A stretch of DNA of 6,902 bases from the NCBI GenBank assembly GCA_039933315.1, contig JBDTOI010000211.1, positions 1 through 6,902 on the forward strand, given 5' to 3'. The stretch comes from DASXRU01 sp039933315 (lineage in GTDB: Bacteria; Acidobacteriota; Blastocatellia; Pyrinomonadales; Pyrinomonadaceae). The translations under genes were made by a program, and so were the position numbers. Below are positions 1 to 6,902 of this stretch, in pieces. The number at the start of each line of letters is the position of its first letter. The first letter of the stretch is position 1. The notes under the pieces are model-generated. The model worked only from the letters and a program-made list of their open reading frames with translations. It was not told the DNA's origin and searched no databases.

Positions 1-2352
<2,352 letters not shown>

Positions 2353-2389
2353 AGTTTTGAAAGCGCTGGTGTTTGAAAAGAAGGATTGA

Positions 2390-2533
2390 ATGTACGGCAA
2401 AGGGTCCATCTACCGGTTCGCGCTCGCTCTCCTGATTCTTTGTGTGGCGGCTCCGGCCAGACAGTTTCGCAGTTTTTAACCCTCGCGTATGAATTCGTAT
2501 GCCCAACTGGAATATACGTTCAATATCTACTGA
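2390..2533 (+). pseudogene. Relic of a secreted TonB_C-domain protein (internally deleted paralogue of the next gene)
   Basis: An ATG at 2390, with AAGGA four bases upstream, opens a 29-codon frame whose product has a basic start, a hydrophobic core (FALALLILCVAAPA) and an A-P-A cleavage-like site, so it resembles a Sec signal peptide. It stops at TAA 2477-2479. The same frame then continues to TGA 2531-2533 and encodes Q-L-E-Y-T-F-N-I-Y at its end. The neighbouring TPR/TonB_C protein ends Q-V-E-Y-N-F-N-I-Y, and the last 12 bases of the two frames are identical. I infer a former tandem paralogue that lost its middle (over 200 codons if it was like its neighbour) and gained a stop. The first 29 codons could still be translated as a tiny leader-like peptide. 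The TonB_C tail match is direct; the deletion history is inference. Confidence 0.6.
2501..2533 (+). repeat. Direct repeat, copy 1: TonB_C 3' end
   Basis: These 33 bases encode A-Q-L-E-Y-T-F-N-I-Y-stop and align without gaps to 3419-3451. The final 12 bases, AATATCTACTGA (2522-2533), are identical to 3440-3451. Upstream codons differ mostly at third positions, which suggests descent from a shared coding sequence rather than a recent copy. Confidence 0.75.
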
Positions 2534-2624
2534 AACAACGAGCGAACGCGGCTGGGTTCTTCTGACTACTTGATGACTCAATCAGTTTCCGGACCAACCG
2601 ATTTTGAGAGCACTCTAAATAATT

Positions 2625-2630
2625 GGAAAG
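2625..2630 (+). promoter_or_regulatory. Ribosome binding site deciding the start at 2636
   Basis: GGAAAG lies five bases before the ATG at 2636. The in-frame ATG codons at 2570 and 2573 have no purine-rich tract before them and would put 22 polar residues in front of the signal peptide. Confidence 0.6.
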
Positions 2631-2635
2631 CAATC

Positions 2636-3451
2636 ATGAGTACCTTCTATCTTCCTTTCATCGTCCTGCTGTTCATAGCCCCAATGAATGTCGGCGCAGA
2701 CGTTCGCGGTGAGAATCCGCTAATGACTCAAGGGATTCGGACCGCTGCGGCTGATGAAACCATACGCGGAATTGCTCTCTACCAGCAGGGACAAAACGAC
2801 GAAGCAATCAAGATCCTTCGTGAAGCAGCCAAGCGCTATGACAACCTGCGCGCCTGGCACTATCTGGGTTTGGCCCTGGAGAAGAAAGGCGATACTAAAG
2901 AAGCGCGCAAGGCCCATGAAAAGGCTGCGAAGCTGGGCGAAACTCTGGTTGAGACGCACTTGGACGGTGCGCCAAATTCACGAGACTTCTCCAGGTTACT
3001 GGGCGAGATTTCGGTGGAACTTGCCGAAGCGGGACGGAGCGCTCAGAAATATATCGAACTCAATCCAGGTCTTTCCCGATCAAAACATGAGGGATGGACT
3101 TCACGCGCTGAGTCGCTGCTCGTGTTTGCGGGTATGAGCAAAGCCGATCCGAATGCGCAGACTGTCTTAACGGCAAAGCAAGTGGATGTCAAAGCGATTA
3201 TCTTAAGCAAGCCCGATCCCGGATATACAGAAGAAGCCCGCAGAAATCTGGTCAGCGGCGTAGTAGTTGTGCGCGCTGTTCTAGCCGCAAACGGCAAGGT
3301 GGTTGCTATCTTTCCGATTAAGGGCCTGCCCAATGGTTTAACTGCTCAGGCAATAAAGGCAGCACGCCAGATTAAATTTATCCCCGCCATCAAGGATGGG
3401 AAGCAGGTCTCGATGGCGGTTCAGGTCGAATACAACTTTAATATCTACTGA
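2636..3451 (+). CDS. Secreted TPR protein with C-terminal TonB domain
   Basis: The predicted product has 271 residues. I chose ATG 2636 over the upstream in-frame ATG at 2570 because it has a Shine-Dalgarno sequence (2625-2630) and places a Sec signal peptide at the N-terminus (residues 1-21, hydrophobic core LPFIVLLFIA, likely cleavage after V-G-A). Residues about 42-103 form two TPR-like units (the second begins R-A-W-H-Y-L-G-L-A-L-E-K-K-G-D). Residues about 192-271 are a TonB C-terminal domain: KPDPGYTEEAR, the G-x-V-V-V-R-A-V-L strand, A-I-K-A-A-R-Q-I-K-F-I-P-A, and the tail V-E-Y-N-F-N-I-Y. There is no proline-rich linker as in classical TonB, so direct energy transduction with ExbBD is doubtful; a periplasmic binding or scaffold role is an inference. 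It lies 102 bases after a decayed paralogue and 44 bases before the next gene, with which it may be co-transcribed. Domain calls are firm; the biological role is unknown. Confidence 0.85.
   Translation: MSTFYLPFIVLLFIAPMNVGADVRGENPLMTQGIRTAAADETIRGIALYQQGQNDEAIKILREAAKRYDNLRAWHYLGLALEKKGDTKEARKAHEKAAKLGETLVETHLDGAPNSRDFSRLLGEISVELAEAGRSAQKYIELNPGLSRSKHEGWTSRAESLLVFAGMSKADPNAQTVLTAKQVDVKAIILSKPDPGYTEEARRNLVSGVVVVRAVLAANGKVVAIFPIKGLPNGLTAQAIKAARQIKFIPAIKDGKQVSMAVQVEYNFNIY
3419..3451 (+). repeat. Direct repeat, copy 2: TonB_C 3' end
   Basis: This is the intact gene's 3' end, matching the relic at 2501-2533, with the last 12 bases identical. The two copies are 918 bases apart in the same orientation. 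Confidence 0.75.
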
Positions 3452-3495
3452 CACTAAGCCGAAGCTTTTCAATTTCTGTTAAAGAGTAAACTCGC

Positions 3496-4707
3496 TTGAG
3501 CACGAACGTCACATCGCAAAACCCAGTGGTCCAGGCAATTATTGCCGGCCAAGCACCGGCGGCAGCAACGATGGCTGCTGCGCGCGGCTTGCTGCCTTTG
3601 CCGCAGGGGGACCTGCTGGAGGCCCTGGTCTTTCTGCAAGCCAGTACCAATCCCGAGGTGGCGCAGGCCGCCCAGGCCACCCTGCAGTCCCAGCAACCAA
3701 ACGAATTGCTGGCCGTCGCAAAATCGAGCGACACGGCTCCCGCCGTGCTTGACTACTTTGCCTCACGGCCCACCACTGGTCCGGAAATTCATGAAGCAGT
3801 AGCCCTCAACGCAAATACGCCTGATGAGTCGATTGCGAGGCTCGCCGGGTTCACCGGCAGTGGGGCGCTGCTCGAGGCCATTGCCGTAAACCAGCAGAGA
3901 CTCATCCGCGCGCCCGCGATTCTTGACGCCATCATAACCAACGCCGCCCGCACTCCCGAGGCTGAACGCCGGGCGCGTGAAATTCGCAGCGAGTTTTTTG
4001 AGAAAGAGCGCGGCGCCAAACAGATTTCTCAGGAGCTGCGCGCACAAGGCAATATCGCCGCGGCTGAATTCTTTGAGAGTGCTGACCTCTCAACTTCTAC
4101 CGGCCAACTTTCACTTGATGATGCCTGGATCATCGCCCAACACATCGAAGTTTCGGACGAGGACATAGACGATTCATGGCTGGCGGGAGAACTGATAGAG
4201 CAGCTGCTCACCGAGACTGAGGAGCAAACGGCCGCCAATGCCGAGCGTGTCATCAATATGGAGCGGCTGGAGGGTCTCGACGTTCCGGCGGAGCGCGTTT
4301 CATTAATTCGACGCGTCTTGTTCATGAACGTCAAGGATCGTGTGAAACTTGGTATGAAAGGGGATCGTGAAGCCCGCAGCATCCTGATCCGCGACACTAA
4401 CAAGGTCGTGTCCACCGCAGTAATCAACAACCCTCGCATTACGGAACACGAAGTTGAGAACATCGCCGCGATGCGCACCATCTCGGAAGAAGTCATTCGC
4501 CTCATAGGGATGAATCGCTCCTGGACCCGTTCCTATGCGGTCATCCATAACCTGGCCCGCAATCCAAAGTCGCCCCTCCCTACAGTGTTCGGGATCCTCC
4601 CGCGCATTCGTACCAAGGACCTGCAGGCTTTGGGCACCAATCGGAACATCTCTGAAGCGGTCCGCCGCCAGGCTTACCGCCTTTGTGAACTGCGCAGCGG
4701 TAAGTAA
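3496..4707 (+). CDS. Conserved hypothetical protein, alpha-helical (HEAT/LRV-like) repeats
   Basis: The product has 403 residues and no recognised catalytic motif, signal peptide or membrane segment, so it is probably cytoplasmic. The start is TTG 3496, with AAAGAG (3481-3486) nine bases upstream; an alternative is ATG 3571 (residue 26), which lacks a good ribosome site. The N-terminal part resembles a short helical module (G-L-L-P-L-P-Q-G-D-L-L-E-A-L). Repeated helix pairs of the form A-x-N-x-x-T-P-x-x-x-I-x-x-L-A follow (A-L-N-A-N-T-P-D-E-S-I-A-R-L-A; A-V-I-N-N-P-R-I-T-E-H-E-V). Residues about 170-250 are acidic and helix-rich. The C-terminal part has K-G-D-R-E-A-R (288-294), R-N-P-K-S-P-L-P (355-362) and T-N-R-N-I-S-E-A-V-R (381-390), which I associate with unannotated HEAT-like proteins of Acidobacteriota and Deltaproteobacteria. 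Such solenoids usually bind proteins. The gene is clearly real; its function is unknown. Confidence 0.85.
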   Translation: MSTNVTSQNPVVQAIIAGQAPAAATMAAARGLLPLPQGDLLEALVFLQASTNPEVAQAAQATLQSQQPNELLAVAKSSDTAPAVLDYFASRPTTGPEIHEAVALNANTPDESIARLAGFTGSGALLEAIAVNQQRLIRAPAILDAIITNAARTPEAERRAREIRSEFFEKERGAKQISQELRAQGNIAAAEFFESADLSTSTGQLSLDDAWIIAQHIEVSDEDIDDSWLAGELIEQLLTETEEQTAANAERVINMERLEGLDVPAERVSLIRRVLFMNVKDRVKLGMKGDREARSILIRDTNKVVSTAVINNPRITEHEVENIAAMRTISEEVIRLIGMNRSWTRSYAVIHNLARNPKSPLPTVFGILPRIRTKDLQALGTNRNISEAVRRQAYRLCELRSGK

Positions 4708-4723
4708 CTCAATCCCTCTTCAA

Positions 4724-4742
4724 ACCGACTGGCTTTTTTTTT
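4724..4742 (+). terminator. Weak candidate terminator after the helical-repeat gene
   Basis: A run of nine T (4734-4742) begins 27 bases after the stop codon. The only hairpin before it is tiny (CC/GG around GACT, extendable with a bulge through A/T pairs), so the call rests mainly on the T-run. Confidence 0.25.
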
Positions 4743-4743
4743 C

Positions 4744-4778
4744 AATTGTCACAAAGCTGTGAAGATTAGTTCACAATT
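4744..4778 (+). promoter_or_regulatory. Operator-like palindrome cluster
   Basis: Three half-sites alternate in orientation: TCACA 4749-4753, TGTGA 4758-4762, TCACA 4771-4775. TGTGAA (4758-4763) and TTCACA (4770-4775) form a perfect 6-bp inverted repeat with a 6-base spacer, and AATTGT (4744-4749) and ACAATT (4773-4778) form an outer pair. The half-sites resemble CRP/FNR-superfamily sites, but TGTGA-N8-TCACA is two bases wider than the CRP consensus. The cluster ends four bases before a -35-like box. Confidence 0.4.
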
Positions 4779-4782
4779 TAGC

Positions 4783-4811
4783 TTGACGTATGAGTTGGGA
4801 TGGGTTAAATT
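4783..4811 (+). promoter_or_regulatory. Sigma70-like promoter
   Basis: TTGACG (4783-4788, five of six to the -35 consensus) is followed after exactly 17 bases by TAAATT (4806-4811, four of six to the -10 consensus). Transcription would begin near 4817-4819 on the + strand. No protein gene follows on that strand within the window, so the likely product is a non-coding or leader RNA. Confidence 0.45.
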
Positions 4812-4868
4812 TCGCACAACATCTTGGAATAGACGTTTTGCAGTTAGTTCTTTGTCGGTTTTTAAAGG

Positions 4869-4897
4869 CCTTTTTGAACTGGGTGTGTTCAAGGAGG
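4869..4897 (+). promoter_or_regulatory. Hairpin sequestering a perfect Shine-Dalgarno sequence
   Basis: The arms 4869-4879 and 4887-4897 pair over 11 bp (two G-U) around loop TGGGTGT. The 3' arm contains AAGGAGG of AAGGAGGT (4891-4898), the full anti-SD complement. The only start codons nearby are GTG 4900, just two bases after AGGAGG, opening a 25-codon frame to TGA 4975-4977, and TTG 4921, too far away. It may be a translation-control element or a chance match. Confidence 0.35.
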
Positions 4898-5061
4898 TTG
4901 TGCTAACGGATCTTCGGAAGTTGCGGTTTTTAATATTTGGCCGCAAGGAATTATCCCGCCCGTACGCACGCCTATGAATTACGGGATCGGCCGCATGTGA
5001 CGATTCTCAGTCCTGATCCGACGCTACCTGGGTTACCCGATGCCTGCCCGCTAAGTAATTT

Positions 5062-5100
5062 GCCCCGCCAGCTCGCAAGAGCTGGCGGGGCTTCCCCTTT
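5062..5100 (+). terminator. Intrinsic terminator: 13-bp GC-rich hairpin with GCAA loop
   Basis: GCCCCGCCAGCTC (5062-5074) and GAGCTGGCGGGGC (5079-5091) are perfect reverse complements around a GCAA (GNRA) tetraloop, followed on the + strand by TTCCCCTTTT. The U-tract is interrupted, but the stem is very stable. It would end + strand transcripts (the candidate RNA or read-through from the gene ending at 4707). It might also stop transcripts coming from the minus-strand operon, although the minus-strand tail AAATTACTT is poorer. Confidence 0.7.
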
Positions 5101-5102
5101 TA

Positions 5103-5247
5103 GAATGCGGATTTTGGATTGCGGAATGCGGATTTGTCCGTCGGCTTAGATGAAGGGCTAGCCTTGCCTAATTCAAAAACTGCAGTGAACCGCGCCTAAT
5201 CCGCAATCCGAATTCCGCAATCCACGATCGGCTCAATCCGCGATCCG
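5103..5247. repeat. REP-like inverted repeat of GCGGATT/AATCCGC units
   Basis: The left part carries GAATGCGGATTT twice (5103-5114 and 5124-5135, 21-base period) with GGATTGCGG between. The right part (5198-5247) carries the complementary units AATCCGC, AATCCG, AATTCCGC, AATCCA and AATCCGCGATCCG. The arms 5115-5134 and 5205-5224 are reverse complements at 19 of 20 positions, enclosing about 70 bases without further repeats. Its place between convergent genes is typical of REP/BIME-type palindromic elements. Its end lies one base before the fabG stop codon. Confidence 0.65.
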
Positions 5248-5248
5248 T

Positions 5249-6010
5249 TCACATCGCCAGGCCGCCATCGACCTGGACTACCTGACCGGTAATGTAACGA
5301 GCGTCGGGGGACAACAGAAAACAGGCGATGCGCGCCACTTCGTCAGGCTCGGCGAACCTTCCCAGCGGTATTTGCTCCAGCAACCTGGTGCGGTAATTCT
5401 CGTCCAGCGCCTGCGACATATCAGTTGAAACCATTCCCAGTGCCAGCGCATTCACCGTTACTTTTCGGCTGGCAACTTCCCGGGCCAGCGACTTGGTCAG
5501 GCCGATCATGCCTGCCTTCGAGGCTGAATAGTTTGACTGGCCTGCCATGCCGACCACACCGCTGACTGAGGTTATGTTCAGAATCGAACCGCCTTCGTCC
5601 TGGCGCAGCATCACGCGCAAGGCGGCTTTGCAGAAGTTCCAGGCGCCTTTTAGATTAGTATCAATGACTGCGTCCCAATCTTCTTCTTTCATGCGCAGGA
5701 TGAGCGTGTCGCGCACGATGCCAGCGTTGTTCACCAGAAAGTCGATCCGGCCAAAGGACTCTTTGGTTTGTTTAACCATTTCAGCGGCGGCCTCCGTATT
5801 GGCGACATCGGCCTGAGTTGCGATCACCCGCACGCCGGATGATTCAATTTCTGCCTTCAGCTCGTTGGCGGCATCCAAGCTTTTGGCGAAATTGAATGCG
5901 ATATCCGCACCACGACGCGCCAGTTCGATCGCAATGGCGCGGCCGATGCCCCGGGTGGCGCCGGTCACGATCGCAGCCCGGCCAGAAAATGGTTTTACTT
6001 CAGCAGTCAC
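5249..6010 (-). CDS. fabG: 3-oxoacyl-ACP reductase FabG-type SDR
   Basis: This short-chain dehydrogenase of 253 residues fits the FabG length and probably reduces 3-oxoacyl-ACP with NADPH in fatty acid elongation, in the cytoplasm. Visible motifs are the Rossmann glycine motif TGATRGIG (16-23), D68-V, NNAG (94-97), and the catalytic tetrad N119, S148, Y161 and K165 (in Y-S-A-S-K). The C-terminal ending Y-I-T-G-Q-V-V-Q-V-D-G-G is typical of the family. The start is GTG at 6010, supported by AGAGGA (6024-6019) eight bases upstream, overlapping the galU stop codon, so translation is probably coupled. One oddity is L191 in N-A-L-A-L-G-M, where the family nearly always has proline (A-P-G). SDR paralogues are numerous, so the substrate could be a different 3-oxoacyl or sugar-type compound; the galU linkage leaves that open. 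The SDR call is certain, FabG is likely. Confidence 0.88.
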   Translation of the reverse strand: MTAEVKPFSGRAAIVTGATRGIGRAIAIELARRGADIAFNFAKSLDAANELKAEIESSGVRVIATQADVANTEAAAEMVKQTKESFGRIDFLVNNAGIVRDTLILRMKEEDWDAVIDTNLKGAWNFCKAALRVMLRQDEGGSILNITSVSGVVGMAGQSNYSASKAGMIGLTKSLAREVASRKVTVNALALGMVSTDMSQALDENYRTRLLEQIPLGRFAEPDEVARIACFLLSPDARYITGQVVQVDGGLAM

Positions 6011-6018
6011 GGTGATTT

Positions 6019-6024
6019 TCCTCT
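6019..6024 (-). promoter_or_regulatory. Ribosome binding site of fabG, overlapping the galU stop
   Basis: On the minus strand, AGAGGA overlaps the last two bases of the galU TAG and sits eight bases before the GTG at 6010. It decides the GTG start and suggests translational coupling. Confidence 0.7.
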
Positions 6025-6895
6025 AACCCAACTTTAAAGATCGCAAATACTCCCTGAACGGCGGGCCGAGATCGGGCCGTTTCAAAGCGAACTCAACATT
6101 GGCGATCAGGAAACCCAGTTTGTCGCCGGCGTCGTGTCTTATTCCGTCAAAGCGAACTGCGTAGAATGGCCGTTTCTTCAGTAGCGATCGCATAGCGTCG
6201 GTAATCTGAATCTCGCCAATGGCCCCCGGGGCGGTGCTTTCGATCTCGGCGAAGATGTCAGGAGTCAAAATGTAGCGCCCGATGATTGCCAGATCTGAAG
6301 GTGCTTCAGCGTAAGGGGGCTTCTCCACCATATCTTTTATTTTGAAGACTCCGTCACTCACTTCCTCAACGTCCAATACGCCAAAGCGAGAGATCGCCTC
6401 CCCGGCCACCTGCATAGTACCCACCACCGGCGCGTCGTACTTTTCATAAACATTCATCAACTGTTTCAGCGCCGGCACGGCGGAGTCGATGATGTCATCG
6501 CTGAGCATCACTGCGAAAGGCTCATCGCCGACCAGATCACGAGCTTGCAGGATGGCGTGACCCAGTCCCAGGGCCTCACGCTGGCGCACGTAAGCGACGG
6601 TAGCCATGTCGGAGATCTCCCGCATGCCTTGCAGCTCTTCCGACTTTCCGCGATCGCGCAACAGACACTCCAGTTCAAAGGAAGTGTCGAAGTGGTCTTC
6701 AATAGCGGACTTGCCGCGGCCGGTGACGATGATCACCGACTCGATTCCTGAGGCCACCGCTTCTTCCACGCCGTATTGAATCAGCGGCTTATCAACCAGC
6801 GGCAGCATCTCTTTGGGGGATGCTTTGGTGGCGGGCAGGAAGCGAGTGCCCAGGCCGGCGGCGGGAAAAACTGCTTTACGTACTTTTTGTGGCAT
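6023..6895 (-). CDS. galU: UTP--glucose-1-phosphate uridylyltransferase
   Basis: GalU makes UDP-glucose from glucose-1-phosphate and UTP, feeding glycans, lipopolysaccharide and galactose metabolism; it acts in the cytoplasm. The 290-residue product has the usual family length. It opens with the nucleotidyltransferase signature A-A-G-L-G-T-R-F-L-P-A-T-K (12-24) and P-K-E-M-L-P (27-32). Further motifs are G-L-G-H-A-I (110-115), the metal/sugar-site segment V-M-L-S-D-D (129-134), V-E-K-P with K192, G-R-Y-I-L (206-210), G-E-I-Q-I-T-D-A (227-234) and H-D-A-G-D-K-L-G (254-261). The ATG at 6895 gives the standard N-terminus (K-V-R-K-A-V), but AAAAGGG abuts it directly and the window ends seven bases upstream, so the promoter and any better ribosome site are not visible. 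It is the first visible gene of an operon with the fabG-like gene 12 bases downstream. Confidence 0.96.
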   Translation of the reverse strand: MPQKVRKAVFPAAGLGTRFLPATKASPKEMLPLVDKPLIQYGVEEAVASGIESVIIVTGRGKSAIEDHFDTSFELECLLRDRGKSEELQGMREISDMATVAYVRQREALGLGHAILQARDLVGDEPFAVMLSDDIIDSAVPALKQLMNVYEKYDAPVVGTMQVAGEAISRFGVLDVEEVSDGVFKIKDMVEKPPYAEAPSDLAIIGRYILTPDIFAEIESTAPGAIGEIQITDAMRSLLKKRPFYAVRFDGIRHDAGDKLGFLIANVEFALKRPDLGPPFREYLRSLKLG

Positions 6896-6902
6896 CCCTT
6901 TT

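Larger units (their letters stand above)
4814..5100 (+). ncRNA. Candidate structured small RNA or orphan leader, about 285 nt
   Basis: The stretch runs from just after a promoter-like pair to a strong hairpin with a T-containing tail. Inverted repeats within it suggest RNA folding: GCACAAC 4814-4820 with GTTGTGC 4897-4903 (7 bp); an 11-bp stem 4869-4879/4887-4897 with a 7-base loop; TTGCGG 4921-4926 with CCGCAA 4941-4946; ATCCCG 4953-4958 with CGGGAT 4982-4987; and the terminal 13-bp hairpin. The true 5' end may trim part of the first helix. I do not recognise it as 6S, 4.5S, tmRNA, RNase P or a known riboswitch. The pairings are visible; transcription and function are inferred. Confidence 0.35.
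4708..5248. other. 541-base gap between convergent genes
   Basis: No convincing protein gene lies here. The first part (to about 4940) is visibly AT-richer than the flanking genes and contains a T9 run, TGTGA/TCACA palindromes, a promoter-like pair and RNA-like inverted repeats. A strong GC-rich hairpin sits at 5062-5091. From 5103 to 5247 it consists of GCGGATT/AATCCGC repeat units in inverted orientation around a central stretch with no recognised content. These parts are listed separately. Confidence 0.8.

Noticed and set aside
2353..2389. Terminator directly after secA
   Set aside because: Only the short palindrome AGCGCT is present, with no following T-run.
2570..2635. Earlier ATG start (2570) for the TPR/TonB_C gene
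   Set aside because: There is no Shine-Dalgarno sequence, and the extra 22 polar residues would bury the signal peptide. ATG 2636 has GGAAAG at a good distance.
4869..4897. tRNA T-arm suggested by GTTCAA
   Set aside because: The remaining tRNA arms, the acceptor stem and a T-loop with conserved bases are missing.
4759..4977. 72-codon + strand frame from GTG 4759 as a protein gene
   Set aside because: There is no ribosome site before the start, the composition is basic and unlike the neighbours, it contains the promoter-like motif, and I recognise no family. Only its last 25 codons follow a Shine-Dalgarno sequence, at poor spacing.
4937..5149. 70-codon + strand frame running through the hairpin
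   Set aside because: It spans the terminator-like hairpin and the REP-like repeat, with no ribosome site and no recognisable protein features.
5103..5247. CRISPR-like array suggested by repeated GCGGATT units
   Set aside because: The repeats are short, degenerate and inverted, without regular unique spacers, and no cas genes are near.
5547..5816. Plus-strand open frame opposite fabG
   Set aside because: It is antisense to the conserved SDR core containing NNAG and N119; no independent evidence.

Overview
The window looks like ordinary chromosome from a Gram-negative, moderately GC-rich bacterium. I favour Acidobacteriota, probably class Blastocatellia. The grounds are the TonB C-terminal domain ending in the tail V-E-Y-N-F-N-I-Y on a secreted TPR protein, the helical-repeat hypothetical protein, and GCGGATT-type intergenic repeats. 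This placement rests on remembered resemblance, not on a search.

Layout. (1) 1-2352 (+): most of secA, cut by the left edge of the window; it lacks about the first 130 residues. (2) 2390-2533 (+): a short relic, a signal-peptide-like start, an in-frame stop, then the last residues of a TonB C-terminal domain. It looks like an internally deleted paralogue of the next gene. (3) 2636-3451 (+): a secreted protein with TPRs and a TonB C-terminal domain. (4) 3496-4707 (+): a 403-residue alpha-helical-repeat protein of unknown function with a TTG start. (5) 4708-5248: a 541-base gap between convergent genes. Its first part is AT-richer and holds TGTGA/TCACA palindromes, a well-spaced sigma70-like promoter, RNA-like inverted repeats (one hides a perfect Shine-Dalgarno sequence) and a 13-bp GNRA-capped hairpin. 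Its second part is a REP-like inverted repeat. (6) 5249-6010 (-): fabG-like reductase. (7) 6023-6895 (-): galU. The two minus-strand genes are 12 bases apart and read as one operon, galU first.

How the genes fit together. SecA drives Sec export and the TPR/TonB_C protein carries a Sec signal peptide, but that is general housekeeping, not a dedicated partnership. GalU supplies UDP-glucose for envelope polysaccharides, and the FabG-type enzyme reduces 3-oxoacyl-ACP or a related substrate; together they suggest an envelope-related operon.

No defence system, mobile element, CRISPR array, rRNA or tRNA is visible. The least explained part is 4744-5100, which has the layout of a regulated small-RNA gene or orphan leader. 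That reading is inferred from motifs alone. The TPR/TonB relic and the helical-repeat protein are the other points worth following up.
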